NCBI GenBank assembly: GCA_032622095.1
Contig: CP136069.1
Span: 102,946,278-103,010,277 of the forward strand
Length of the DNA: 64,000 nt
Direction of reading: 5' to 3'
Source of the DNA: Siphonodentalium dalli
Taxonomy: Eukaryota > Mollusca > Scaphopoda > Gadilida > Siphonodentaliidae
In this document: positions 1 to 13,176 of the stretch, one piece after another
How positions within the stretch are numbered: the stretch's first letter is position 1
How the letters are laid out: each line of letters begins with the position of its first letter
Translations under genes and position numbers: made by a program
Notes under the pieces: generated by a model
The model's database searches: none
Seen by the model: only the letters and a program-made list of their open reading frames with translations
Told to the model about the DNA's origin: nothing

Positions 1-190
1 TACCCGGGTGGTACCACCACAAGGTAGTAGAGTTGCTTATGTACTTTCGTGGGATTTTTTTTGAACAAATATAGAGACTATGATATTATGATAGGGTATC
101 ACTTACTTTGTCGGAAAAAGTTTGTTTGTTTGACTTCATGGGTCCGCGACTGGAGATAATTATGACGTCACAAAGATGACGTCATTGTCA
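1..190 (+). repeat. Left inverted-repeat arm
   Basis: Pairs in inverted orientation with about 4355-4520. It contains two CRE-like TGACGTCA motifs near 164 and 176; one counterpart is present in the right arm near 4365. Confidence 0.55.
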
Positions 191-3100
191 GTTCAGTTCA
201 GATGAAGGGTTGTCATAAGAACTGACGAATTCAGCGCATATTTCTTAATTGTTATACATTCTTTTCAGTTAGGGCAATTCATCAATGGTAGTTCTCGAAG
301 TACAGTACCCAATTTAACGGGGAAATGTTATTCCAGTCAAAGATGGCTGCCAAAATGGCACTAAAAAATCAACAATTTTGCGATTTTCAAGAATCTCATG
401 TAAATGACCTTCCGTTTGGTATCGACTGCGAATTGTGACAATTCTGTGTTTAATTATTGCTTCAGCAATGTGGTGACCAATTGTATTGTACAAAACGTTG
501 TTCGATCTGTCAAAAATCCACTTTAGACAATCGAATTATATCATCTTGTAAAAATTAATTCCGATTTTGTAGCAATAGATTTAAAGAAACGAGCGGCATT
601 CAGTGATGGGAAAGAAGTATTCGTGCCACATGCGGAATTATTATCACACTTCAACAAAACTGTTCAATTTCATCCAAGATGGCTACCAAAATGGCAGTCA
701 AAATACAAAAGTCAGTGTTCTTTGCGGTACATCACCAAATGTCGCCATGGCATTCTATCATGGGGAATTAGGTTAATCGGCTAATTTTAAGTATATGGTC
801 ATAGCTTTAATTTATTATACAAATTAGCGATGTCCTATTCGGCATACGCGGCATTTCTTTAAATTTCCTGATATTAAGTGAGGAAGGTGTTGAAGAGAAA
901 ATCCAACTCACTATGTGAAATTAGAAAGTATCTTAGACCGCTATCTTAGCTTGGGTGGGCAAGTGTTACTATTCCAACGTCTAGACTTATGTGCTATACT
1001 CTAAACCAAAGTACTAAATGAGAAGTAATGGTGGTTACCATATCAAATGGTAATTGATGATGCAGTTAATCGTTAGTGTTAGTTCTTGTCGTGACATATC
1101 TGTAGCAAATGCATATAGTGTATCATAGCAGGTAGCAATACGCAATTGTTTATTGTGATAGCTATGAAGTGGGATTGTACTTCTCAGCTATACCATTAAT
1201 CTTGGCAACAAGAAACAACACATCCTTGTTTATAAAACACAAACAATAGTAGAAGTAATGCTATGGCTGTCATTTAGCCTGCTTGTCTCACTGTTATTTG
1301 CGCTGTAACCTTTAATTAAATGTGCATGGTAACACCATTTGAACCTCGTTTAGCTAAAATTAGCAGGTTTCAATCGTATTGATAAAATCAAAGGTTCTTG
1401 GCTTTCCTCGTGTTCAGTTAATTGGTCGTAACCACACAAAGTGATTCGCCCAATATACGAAAGGTGGCTTGGCATGAACACGGTAGGCTGGTATGGACCA
1501 TTGAGCATACAGCAAACTAATATCCCATATTGATTTCTATGATTTAGGCATGTGAATAGTTTAGTGAGACAATGCATTACGTTTGTACTTCAGTTTAATA
1601 GGAAAGTGGTTCTGGGCAAGGTTATGACTGTGCTGCCGGCCGCACTTGATTGGCGATTATTTTGAAGTTTATCGAAATCAACAGGGACTGCGCAACTGCT
1701 TTGCATATCCAATCATGCAGCTTAGATGACGAAAGAATGTGAATGGTAAGCGCAATAGATACGAGCCAAAATAGCAGGCGATACTTATTATGATACTAAT
1801 TCCCGCGTTTTGACAAACTGTACGACCACATGGTGGGAAACGGGTGAAACGTCTATTAGTAGTGATGGGTCTTCCGGTGTCCTGTCATCAGTTTGATTTA
1901 TTATGTCCAATATACTCTGGAATCCAGGTTCTTAATACTGAATGACATTATGGGGCAACGCAGTCCACTAACTTCTTACAACATAATGTGAAGTAATATT
2001 TGGAGTTAATAACAGCTCATGACGTGCCATGTTGATTCTGGTTATAACGTTATCATGAACCAAAGGGAATGTGGAAATGAAGGAAGTTGAATTAGCACGC
2101 GTAACTACGGAGGTGGCCATGGTTCACTATAATAATAATAATGGCATCTTTCAGATCATATTATATAGGCCGATCCATATATATTATAATGACTCAAACT
2201 GTTCTTATTCTATTCGACTAGGAGTTATCAGATCAGTCTGGCTATATCCCATAAATTGTATATATCATGCTGCATTCATGCATCTTGATAACCCCCCAAC
2301 CAAGTGGCATATATAGATTAACTTCAGCAGAACACGGTCATGATGAGGCTATTGTACGCAGAGCTGCATACATATTCACGTGAAAATCAATCCAGTTTGA
2401 TCAGATAGACTTTAGTTTAAACAGTATTTATTCCACGAATAATACAAAAACTATTAGTATACGTTTAACCGTGGACAGGATTCGACATCAACTGTGCAGG
2501 CTTATGTGAGTAATTTCCGGGAATCATTTTATATTCACCCCACCTAACGATAGTGTTATGGTCCAGATACACATAAACGCTACTTGTATATGAGACAAAC
2601 TAATTATATACATCTGTACATACATGTAGTGATACATAAGTATGCTAATATCGCTGCAATACAAGTAAATATATTGCTTGAGTTCTGGTTCAAATTTGTC
2701 AAGATCCCAACTTGGTCGTCATAGTAATGCACGTGTGGAAATGTAGCGGTACTTTAATAGTATGAACTGGTGACAAGAAGCACGAGGCAATCATCAACAT
2801 TTCTTCCTGCACATATGTTTGCCAGAATGGTAGGATGGGGTTTCTGATAATTTTTCCAATCACCAAGAGTACCCACACAAGGGTTGATTTTACGAAGACT
2901 TTTATGGAAAACGTCAGAAAACGTCCGTGTAGCTTCGACAGACTATCCAACCCCATTCATCTACCAAGCCTATACCGGCGGTATACATGTATCATGGTGA
3001 AATGGAAAAGAATAAAGTATAGCTAGAATATCTGAACAAGGCTCCGGGCGATCTCCTGGTTTATATTGTCAATTTCAGGCTTCAAAAGCCAGCTACTGTT

Positions 3101-4354
3101 AGCTATATACAGTAATCTGATTGAGTCCGTCGCTAGACCTTTTAGTATACGAGTAGATATTAGATAAACTCAATCGTTATCGATATGCAAGAACGTATGG
3201 CGATCACATGCATGATTTGAGCATTGGTAGCTGACATCGCCTGAAGTTGGAAACTTCACTATTATCTCCACATACCACGTAGGTCTCTATTAAATTATTT
3301 ATATAATATCAGAATCGAGTTTGACACAAGTCCATTTACTTAACGTGCTCGAACATATATTTCCGTTTTATATATTTCTCACCGAAAGCCCATGTATGAT
3401 AATGATATGCGTATGTACCTTTCTTGCACGCTGTGATATATTTCGGAAATATATCTATTTTAATGTCAAATTTCGCCATTTCCGCCACATTGGCGGCCAT
3501 CTCGATTACAATGAGATATTAATAACTCCGGATAATCTAAATCGGAGTACATTCATTCATATATCTAACACCGAGATATCGTTCTCCCGTTGCGGACATG
3601 TTATTTGACGTGTGCAAATATAATGTTTGGCGAATTTTCACGATGCTTATTTGGACAATAATTGTCATATGAACTCGCATATTGAGTCATTGCGGAAAGG
3701 CAACTACTATGAATGTGCCGTAACATGGCAGATATTTATTTGGAAGAAGCAAATTAGTCAACTACATTCACCTTCTACATGACAGAAACGTAATTGGATG
3801 AAAAGGGGTAAAATTTGCGTATTATCATATTTTGGCCGCCATCTTGGAAGCCATCTTGGATTAAGTTGACAGTTTCTGGATCCAGTTAGATGTAAATATC
3901 TTATGCAATGATCATACTTATTTCCATCATCGATTATTTCTAAATGTCTATAAGGATATAGTTAGAAAATAAAAAAGTATATTTTGGCGAAATTCATACC
4001 AATTCCTTTAAATAATCGCATTTGGAGAATTAAATCAAGGTTATGATTCAAGAAATCAACTAATGTGATGCCTAAGTGAGTTGTTATCAAGATTGAAGAG
4101 AAGTATATTCCCTAATCGTCACCAGTTCGATACAATCGGAAATGATGTAAGCGACATGTATGGAAAATCATCAATTTCCCACTTCCGGTCGCCATTTTGG
4201 CGGCCATCTTTGATCAAGAGGACAAATTTTTATATCAAAATATAACATGGCGTCACACCATGTACGGTACAAAAGGTTTGTCATTTATTTTATATCAAAA
4301 TTATATTTTTATCATGAAATATAACAATGGCGAACTTAAAAAAATGAGCATGGC

Positions 4355-4520
4355 GGCCATCTTTGTGACGTCATCAGACCACCCAGTCGCGACCCCAGGG
4401 GGTCTAACAAAAAAATTTCTGAAGTAGAGACCATATACTGGTTCATGAACATGGTCTCTATATTTGTTCATGAATTTCCCACGGGAGCCCAAAATCTGAC
4501 ATAAGCGACTCTACTAAGGG
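4355..4520 (-). repeat. Right inverted-repeat arm
   Basis: Reverse complement of the first ~190 bases with substitutions and small indels. The best-preserved block is GAACAAATATAGAGAC (plus strand 4445-4475 in reverse). Confidence 0.55.
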
Positions 4521-4530
4521 GTGAAAATCT

Positions 4531-4929
4531 GGTTTGGACCTTTTTATTCAGTATTCGCAAAAATGTCAATTTGACATCATGGATGGGTGGCCCGCACCAA
4601 ATACCACATGGAACCCACATCCCACCACCCCTCACCCCAAATATCATTGACTGGAATATTAAACAAGGTTCACAGACATGTAGCAATTTCGACGACCGAC
4701 GCCATATCTGATGTATGGAAATGTACTTGATGATTCGGTACCTGACTGAGATTGGGGAATATTTGTGTCGTGACCAGGGACGTGGCTTGTGGGTCTCGTT
4801 TGTGGAGGTCCGTGGATTCAGTTCCTTGTTCCATGATCCTTATTCCGCCTCCGATTCAAATCTGTTAGTTTCTTGTTTTCTGTTTTTTTTTTATTCAACC
4901 TCAGATTCAGTTTTTTTTAGTAGTTAGCA
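4531..4929. other. Intergenic, nothing recognised
   Basis: No gene, RNA or clear repeat is recognised. It holds short T-runs and no significant open frame. Confidence 0.4.
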
Positions 4930-5960
4930 TTTCTTCAGCCACCTATTCGAATTATTTGCCGGATTGCCCAGGGTTTGCAGCATATAGCCACATTATACCC
5001 GGCCGCAAATGGGCGTATAGAGGTTGGCGTAAAAATTACCCAAATTTTTTTCTTCTAAATTACCGATTGTGGGAGATTTATCTTATTGGTGGCCACTCTT
5101 GGTGTGAGTTCGTCCATATAGCAACCTTAGGAGGGATCACTGTCAAAAAAGTACCCGGATAGGCCATTATACCCGCAGCCCAAATTGACCGTGAGTAGAG
5201 TCTGGCGTTGAAACAGACCAATAAAATGCTGCTAAATTCTCGATTGTGGGATTTCAATCCTATTTGTGGCCCCTTGTGGGGGTGAATTCGTTCATATAGA
5301 CACCAAGGAACAATTCACCGCAATAATAGTACAAGGGTACCCTGCCACAAATTGGGCGTAAGTTGCGTCTAGCGTCAAAAACGGACCCTGAAATGTCTCC
5401 AAATTCCCGATTCTGGGGGATTCATCTTATTTGTGGCCACTTTTGGTGTTAATTTGTCTATAGGGAACCTAGGGGCAAATTACTGTAAAAAAAGTAGCCG
5501 GTTATCACATTATAACTGCCACAAATTGGGCGTAAGTAGAGTCTGGCGTCACAACGGACACTAAACTGTTGCTAAATTCCTGACTGGGAGACCTATATAT
5601 GCGATTGGAGGCATCTTTTGTGGTGAATTCACACATAGCCAATTTAGGCGCGAATCACTATCGGCTAACCGGGTAGCCAATTTTATCAGTCCACAAATAG
5701 GGCGTAAGTAGAGTATGGGATCCAAACGAACCCTAAAATGTTGCTGAATTCCCGATTGTGAGATATATATGCTATTGGTTGCTCCCTTTTGGGGTGAATT
5801 CGACCATAACCACCATAGGGCCAAATCACTGTTAAAAACATATCCGGCTAGTAGAGTCTGTATGCAAACAGGACTTAAAATATTGCTTAACTCCCGATTG
5901 TAACACACCAATTTATGCTATTGGTGGCACATGTTGGTGTGAATTGGTCCATAACAACCT
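4930..5960. repeat. Degenerate ~175-bp tandem repeat, 5-6 copies
   Basis: A block resembling GGGCGTAAGTAGAGTCTGGC recurs near 5011, 5190, 5348, 5528 and 5700, with a partial copy near 5850. Between copies sit a TTGTGGCC-rich segment, a GTGAATTCG/GTTAATTTG segment and CTAAATTCCCGATTGTGGG. Spacing varies from 150 to 180 bases and the copies are well diverged, so the array is old. The short open frames across it differ from copy to copy and do not look coding. Confidence 0.7.
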
Positions 5961-6675
5961 TTCCGTCCTCTGGGTACCCACCACCCCCTAATTTTCTTTC
6001 CTCTGTCCAATTCTGGGATAAGGACCCACCCCCTTTAAACTGCTTCAAATGACCATTTTACGTAGTTGTCCTGATTTTATCCGATCTATGTTCCGCATCG
6101 TGATTATAGAAGCATTTCTACTTTTTATTTACCAATAAGGCTGTAAAGTTTCAAAGCAATACGCTATTTCCGAGATGCCAGAAATTGGTGGCACCAATTA
6201 CCTCCCTGCTAGCGGGTCGCTAGGGAGCGCTGCTAATTAGTTCTAAGAGAAGCCGGAATTAAGGTTACAGGACACCAATTATTCTCCATAGGCGACAGTG
6301 TTAACTTCCGAGACTATGCTCGATTCCTTGTGAATTCAGGAACTTTCTATCGTAGTCAATTTTGAAGAGTGGGTTTTCCACCTTTAAATTTACCACTTGT
6401 GATACTGCCCTAATTTCGCAGAAAAATTCATCACCAAATTTTCAAACATACCCCCATTAAATGCCAGGTTAATTATTTCACCCACTCTGTGTCAATATTC
6501 ATCTAGGTATAATATTTCCATGGTGGCTTTGATTTTTTCTTATTTTTGCATTAATTTTATCCCAATCATAATCTACCATTCAGCTGCCAGATGTGATTTT
6601 ATGCTGACTTGAGTGTGGGTGACAGAGCACCAAGGAGGGGGGGGGGTAATTTTAAATAATTGGTGTACTATAACC
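5961..6675. other. Intergenic, nothing recognised
   Basis: No gene found. It contains a run of about ten Gs near 6640. Confidence 0.4.
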
Positions 6676-6937
6676 TATAGTGAGATAATAAAGTAGTCCA
6701 AACGATATTAAAATGTGGCCATTTATATACCGACGTCAAAATAAAGAAATTTGATTTGAAACATGTCTGTGTTCTTACTTCATTAACCCTCTTCTGCCAC
6801 CACCCATATCTAAATGTGCTAAAAAATATCTTGATTTGAATGTGATTTTTTCTAACTGAAGCCGCATTCTGGCAAAGTAAACAATTACGACGTACATACA
6901 TGTGGACGATCTGATAGCTTGTAGATATCACTTCCAG
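6676..6937 (+). repeat. ~260-bp direct repeat, copy 1
   Basis: Begins CTATAGTGAGATAA and ends CACTTCCAGA. It recurs with only a few differences at 7539-7804. The ends are not TG...CA, so an LTR pair is unlikely. Confidence 0.85.
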
Positions 6938-7538
6938 AAAATATGTCAACGATTCGCCAGGCGAATTGGGCGCACTTGGAGTTCACATTGGGCGCACCTA
7001 CCAAATTTTTGAAAACATTCGACAGAAAACCCAATTTTGCCCGTCACAAGAAAACATTTATTGGCGGAAAATTGGCTGCTTTAGATCGTTTATCTAATTC
7101 TGCAAATTTACAGGGTTGTCCTTTTTTGTCAAACTATCATCTTAAAGGGGCAATTCGGCTTCGTTTGACCAGATCTGGACCGATTTTTCATCATGTCTTA
7201 GAGTGCGATCCATAATGAAACACTGATTTACGCCTACGTCGTGCTCAATCCGGACAAATCCGCCTATTCGTTCATCTGGAGTGTCGGGTGCCACAAATGG
7301 CGGTATCACATTCATTAAAGGGGCATTCATGGGCCCACAATAGGCCGAAAATTATCATTTTCGGTTTTACAACGAGATGCAGAAATGGTATGGGAGGGTT
7401 AATTTTTAATTTTATTTGACGCCTCCTGTGCCTTAATACTCGGTAGTATCGCGTGCTTCAAGCTCCCAATTTTTTTTTTGAGAATAATGAGCACTGGCCG
7501 TGTTCCAGATCAGAAATCTGAAAAACGACCATTTCTTG

Positions 7539-7804
7539 CTATAGTGAGATAAAAAAAGTAGTCCAAACGATATTAAAATGTGGCCATTTATATACCGACG
7601 TCAAAATTAAGAAATTTGATTCGAAACATGTCTGTGTTCTTACTTCATTAACCCTCTTCTGCCACCACCCATATCTAAATGTGCTAAAAAAATATCTTGA
7701 TTTGAATGTGATTTTTTCTCACTAAAGCCGCATTCTGGCAAAGTAAACAATGACGACGTACATACATGTGGACGATCTGATAGCTTGTAGATATCACTTC
7801 CAGA
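7539..7804 (+). repeat. ~260-bp direct repeat, copy 2, abutting the satellite
   Basis: Near-identical to 6676-6937. Its 3' boundary (CACTTCCAGA) is immediately followed by the first satellite monomer, whereas copy 1 is followed by unrelated sequence. The ~600-bp segment between the copies (6938-7538) has GGGCGCAC motifs and no convincing gene. Confidence 0.85.
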
Positions 7805-10800
7805 CACAGCTCACCCCATTCCGGTCCAAAATGACCGCCATCCACAGGTGTTCAAATAGGGCACCATTCCATTTCTCGGCCCCTTGTCCAATTTTTGTCA
7901 AATAAATGGTGTTGAAGGTTGGCCAATCTAGGTATTAACCCCTTTCACCACACACGATCCAAAATGGCCACCATCCAGAGGGTTTGAAATAGGGCGCCCA
8001 TGTCATTTTCGGCACATTGACCCATTTCTGTCAAATAAATTGTGGTGCGGGATGGCCCACACGTCAATCTAAATATTCACAGCTTTCGCCACACGCCGGT
8101 CAAAAATGGCCGCCGTCCAGATGGGTTCAGATAGGGAATCCATGCCATTACTCGGACCCTAGCTTGACCGATTTATGTCAAGTAAAGGGTGTTGTGGGGT
8201 GCCCCCAAGCCGATCTAAATATTCGCCCCTTTCAACCCAACCAGACCCAATACGGCTGCCGGCCAGAGGGATTCAAATATGGCACCCATGCCATTTATCG
8301 GGCCCTTGAACGATTTAAGTCAAATAAAGGGGGTTGTAGGTTGGCCCCCAAGCCAGTCTAAATATTCACCCCTTTCAGCCCACACTGATCCAGAGGGGTT
8401 CAAATAAGGCACCCATGCCATTTATCGGCTCCTTGGCCGATTAACGTCAAATATAAAGTGATGTAGGTGTTCCCCATGCCAATCCACCCTTTCACCACAT
8501 CCAGATCCAAAAAAGGCCTCCACCCAGAGGTGTTCAGATAGGGCTTGCCTGCCATTAATTTTCTCGGCCCCATGATCGATTTAGGTCAAATAAAGAGTGT
8601 TGTAGGGGGGCCCCAAGCCAATCTAAATATTCACCCCACCATAATCCAAAATAGCCACCGTCCCGATAGGTTCAAATAGGGCACCATGCCATTTCTCGAG
8701 CCCTTAACAGATTTAGGTCAAATAAAGAGTGTTGTTTGGTTGCCCCAAAGCCAGTCTAAATATTCGCTCCTTTCACTCCACCCTAATTCAAAATGGCCGC
8801 CGTCCAGATGGGTTCATATAGGGCACCCATGCCAGTTCTCGGCCCCTTGACCCATTTATGTGAAAATAAAGTGCGTTTTAAGGTGGCCCACAAAGTACAC
8901 TTTCCACAAACCCAACTCGACCCACCCCGATCCAAAATGGCCGGCGTCCAGAGGGGTTCAAATGGGGCACCCATGCCATTTCTTGGCCCCTTGACCGACT
9001 TAGGACAAATGAAGGGTGTTGAAGGGTGGAGCACGAGGTACTCTTTCCACACACAGCTCACCCCATTCCGGTCCAAAATGGCCGTCGTCCAGATGGGTTC
9101 AAATATGGTACCCATGCCATTTCTCGACCCCTTGACAAATTTATGTCAGCGAAGGGTGTTATAAAGGATGCACCCCAAGCCAGTCTAATATTAGCCGCTT
9201 TCATCACATACGATCCAAAATGGCCACCGTCCAGAGGGGTTCAAATAGGGCACCAATGCCATTTCTCGGCCCATTGATTTAAGTCAAACAAAGGGAATAT
9301 TTAGGGTGGCCCAAGCCAATCTAATTATTCGCCCTTTTAACCCGCCCGATCCAAAATGGTCGCCATCCAGAGGGGTCCAAACAGGGTACCCATGTCATTT
9401 CTCGGCCCCTTAACCGATATGTCATATACAGGGTGTTGTATAGGGTGGCCCACAAGACAGTGTAAACATTCACCCCTTTCACCTACCATGGCCGGCGTCC
9501 AGAGGGCACAAATTAGGCACCATGCCGTGTCTCGGCCCCTTGAGCGATTAAGGTCAAATAAGGTATGTTGTACGGTGGACCCCAAGCCAATCTAAATATT
9601 CACACCTTTCACCACACACCAAAATGGCCGCGATCCGGAGGGGTTCAGATAGGGCACTCATGCCATTTCTCGGCCCCTTGGCCGACTTTGGTCAAATAAA
9701 GAGTGTCATAGCGTGGCACCCAAGCCAATCTAAATATTCACCCCTTTCACCCCACCCCAATCAAAAATGGGCACCGCCCAGAAGGGCACCATGCCATGTC
9801 TCGGACCCTTTACTGATTTATGTAAAATAAAGAGTGTGCCCAAAACCAATCTAAAGATTCACCACTGTTACCCCACCCCGATCAAAAATGGTCATATGGG
9901 TTCAAATAGGGCACCAATAGCATTTATCGGCCCCTCAACATATATAGGTCATATAAAGGGTGTCGTAGGATGGCATACAGGACAGTCTGAACATTCACCC
10001 CTTCACCCCACCCTGATCCAAAATGGCCGACATTCAGAGGGGTTCAAATAAAGCACATATGTAATTTCTCGGCCCCTTGGTCGATTAACGTCAAATAAAG
10101 GATCTTGTAGGGTGGTCCCCAAGCCAATCTAAATATCCACCCCTCTCATCACACCTATATTAAAAATGGCCGCCGTCCAGAGGGGTTCAGATAGGGCACC
10201 CATGCCATTTCTCAGCCCTTGATTGATTTAGGTCAAATGAAGGGTGTTATAGCGTGGCACCAAGCCATTCAAATACACATCTGTCACCCCACCCCGATCC
10301 AAAATGGCCGCCGTCAAGATGGTTTCAACTATGGCAACCATGCTACTTCTCGACCCCTTAACCGATTTAGGTCAAATAAAGGGTGTTGTAGTGAGGTCCC
10401 CAAGCCATTCTAAATATTCGCTTCTTTCGCACCACACCGATCCAAAATGGCCGCCGTGCAGAGGGATTCAAATAGGGCACCATGCTATTTCTCGGCCCCT
10501 TGACCGATTTCGGTCAAATGAATGGTGTTGCTGGATGGCACCAAGGTAGGTCTTCCACAAAGACACCTCACCCCACCCGATCCAAAATAGCCGCCGTCCA
10601 TAGGGGTTCAAATATGGCACCCATGCCATTTCCCCATTCACATCAGCCGTTCCGAAATGGCCGCAGCCCAGAGGGGTTCAAATAAGGCACCCATGCCATT
10701 TCGCGGCCTCTTGGCTGATTTATGTCAAATAATGTGCGCTTTAGGGTGGCCCACAAGGTAATCTTTGCACAAACCCAACTCAACACACCCGATCCAAAAT

Positions 10801-12042
10801 GGCCGCCGTCCATGTGTTCACATAGGGTACAATGCCATTTCTCGGCCCATTAACCGATTTAGGTCTAATAAATGGTGTTGTATGGTGACCCCCAAGCCAA
10901 TCTAAATATTCACTAATTTCATCCCAACCCGATCCAAAATGGCAGCCGTCCAGAGGTGTTCAAATTGGGCACCCATACCATTTCTCGGCCCCTTGACCGA
11001 CTTAGGTCAAATAAAGGTTGCTTTAGGGTGGCGCACAAGGTACTCTTTCCACAGACACAGATCACCTCACCTGATCCAAAATGACCGGCGTCCAGAGGGT
11101 GTTCAAATAGGGCACCATGCCATTTCTAGTCCCCTTGATCAATATATGACAAATAAAGGGTGTTGTACGGTGGCCCCGAAGCCAATCTAAATGTTTCAAC
11201 CCACCCCGATCCAAAATGGCCGCCGCCCAGATGTGCCCAAAAGGGGCACAGGTGCATTTAGGTCTAAAGAAGGGTGCTGTATGGTGGCCCACAAGGTCCT
11301 ACTTCCGAACACAACGCACACCACCCCGATCCAAAATGGCCACCATCCAGAGGGGTTCAAATAGTGCACCCATGCCATTTCTCGGCCCCTTGACAAATTA
11401 AGGTCAAATAAAGGAGGTTGGAGGGTGACCACCAGGCTAATCTAAATATTTGTCGCTTTCAACCCACCCGATCCAAAATGGCCGCCGTCCACAGGGGTTC
11501 ATGTAGGGCACCCATGCCATTTCTCGGCCCCTCTATCGATTCAGGTCAAACGAAGGGTGTTGTATGGTGGCCCTCAATGTAGTCTTTCCACACACACACA
11601 CACAATTCGCCCCACTCGATCCAAAATGGCCGCCGTCCAGAGGGGTTCAAATTGGTTACACATGCCATTTCTCGGACCGTTGACCGATTTAGGTCAAATA
11701 AATTGTGTTGTAGGGTAGCCACCAAACCAATCTAAATATTCACCACTTTCATCCCAACCCGATCCAAAATGGCCGCAGTCCAGAGGGGTTCAAACGAGGC
11801 ACCCATGCCATTTCTTGGCCTATCGACCGATTTAGGTCAAATAATTGGTGTTGTAGGGTGGCCCCCAAACCAATATAACTCCATCCATGCCACCCCTATC
11901 CGAAATGGCTTCCGTCCAGAGGGGTTCAAATAGGGCACAGCTGCCATTTTTCAGACCCTTGACCGATTTAGTTCAAATAAAGAGTGTTGTACGATGTACC
12001 CCAAGCCAATCTAAATATTCACCACTTTCATCCCACCGAACC
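7805..12042 (+). repeat. ~140-bp satellite array, about 30 monomers, forward orientation
   Basis: Head-to-tail monomers of roughly 135-145 bp. Each contains in order a CCAAAATGGCCGCC-like block, AGAGGGGTTCAAATAGGGC, ACCCATGCCATTTCTCGGCC, CTTGACCGATTTAGGTCAAA, AATAAAGGGTGTTG and a variable tail. Two tail variants alternate irregularly: one reads CCAAGCCAATCTAAATATTC, the other CACAAGGTACTCTTTCCAC. Each monomer begins with an ATG in a GC-rich context and carries AATAAA followed by a GT-rich stretch, so many short ATG-initiated frames arise. These vary in frame between monomers because the unit is not consistently a multiple of three, and I do not regard them as genes. Confidence 0.95.
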
Positions 12043-12786
12043 ACCTCTGGACGGCGGCAATTGTGGATCGGGGTGGGGTGAAATGTGTGAATATTTAGAT
12101 CGGTTTGGGGGCCACCCTCCAATAACATTTATATGTCCTTTATCGGTCAAGGGCCGAGAAATAGCATTGTTAAATGCCCTATTTGAAAGGGGTGAATATT
12201 TAGATCGGCTTGTGGACCGCCATGCAACACTCTTTATTTGACCTAAATCGGCCGTGTCCGAGAAATGGAATGGGTGCCCTATTTGAACCACTCTGCGCGG
12301 TGGCCATTTTGGATTGGGTGGGGTGAAAGGGGACAATATTTAGACTGGCTTGGTGGGCACTCTACAACACCCTTTATTTTACCTAAATCGTCAAGGGCCG
12401 AGAAATGGCATGGGTGCCCTATTTGAACCCATTTGGACGGCGGCCATTTTGGGTCGGGTGGGGTGAGTTTTGTATGTGGAAAGAGTACCTTGTGCGCCAC
12501 CATAGAACATCCTTCATTTGACCTGTCGGTCAAATGCCCGAGAAATGACATGTGTGCCACATTTGAACCCCTCTGGACGGCTGCAATTTTGAATTGGGTT
12601 GTGGTGAAGGGGTGAATATTTAGATTGGGAGTCACCCTACAATCGGCCACCCTAAATCGGTCAATGGGCCAAGAAATGGCAAGGGTGGCTTAATTGAACC
12701 CATCTGGTGGCGACCATTATGGATCGGGTGGGGTGAAAGTGGATAATATTTAGACTGGCTTGGGGGGCCACCCTTCAACATCCTAG
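12043..12786 (-). repeat. ~140-bp satellite, inverted block 1
   Basis: The same monomer as the preceding array but reverse-complemented; the first inverted copy starts near CCACCTCTGGACGGCGGC. The switch happens within one monomer, near the CCAAAATGGCC block, and gives a head-to-head junction at about 12040. About five monomers follow before a retroposon interrupts the array. Confidence 0.93.
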
Positions 12787-13176
12787 ATAGCCATTTGTCA
12801 CATGCACGGTGCTGTCTGCGAATGTGACACAGGACTGTCGCAACAACCTCACTATTTTTGTTACAAACTCTTAAACTTGTCCACACAAAAAAAAAATCTC
12901 TATTATAGTAAAGTATTGTTCAAAATTTAACCCAGCCTTGATTAAAATTATCACATAAAATATTAGTAGGCACCAACCGGCCATCCAAATACCAAATAGT
13001 CTGTGTCAAATTCTATACACGCTATCATATATTCATATTGCACTTATCATTCAGGGGCAGCAGGAAGACGGCCATCTAGGTCATGCTGCTCCTGTGCAAT
13101 AATACAATTTTGTTCACTACTTTGTCAATGTATCGTATATTATTGTGCAAATAAAGATCTATCTATCTATCTATCC
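12787..13176 (+). mobile_element. 5'-truncated LINE 3' end inserted in satellite
   Basis: About 390 bases of non-satellite DNA interrupt the inverted array exactly inside a monomer. The left flank ends ...CAACATCC and the right flank resumes TTTATTTTACC, which rejoin to the expected monomer sequence. The 3' end has AATAAAGATCTATCTATC, that is a poly(A)-signal-like hexamer plus a (CTAT)n tail. Upstream, near 13050-13095, is a hairpin (GGGGCAGCA pairing with TGCTGCTCC) around GGAAGACGGCCATCTAGGTCA. The same motif and tail type occur at the end of the LINE at 22795-23762. No coding sequence remains. Confidence 0.75.

Larger units (their letters stand above)
1..4530. mobile_element. Long-inverted-repeat DNA element, left end cut by window
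   Basis: The first ~190 bases reappear inverted at about 4355-4520. Shared anchors, in the same order, are GTAGAGT-GCTTATG, CGTGGGA, GAACAAATATAGAGAC, a GGGTC-GCGACTGG block and ATGACGTCACAAAGATG. The arms are diverged and indel-bearing, so this is an old copy. I see no transposase between them: no open frame there is longer than about 95 codons and none has recognisable motifs. The interior repeatedly carries AAGATGGCNGCC-type motifs (near 340, 670, 3495, 3840, 4195 and 4350). The outer left end lies outside the window, so the target duplication and superfamily cannot be determined. Best read as a non-autonomous element. Confidence 0.55.

Noticed and set aside
6676-7804. The 260-bp direct repeats as LTRs of a retrotransposon
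   Set aside because: Termini are not TG/CA, no primer site or polypurine tract is visible, and the ~600-bp interior lacks coding sequence.
8783-9164. Open frames on both strands of the ~140-bp satellite (MAAVQ...PMPFLGPLTDL-type peptides)
   Set aside because: They follow the repeat unit, shift frame between monomers and differ by random stops; no domain is recognisable.
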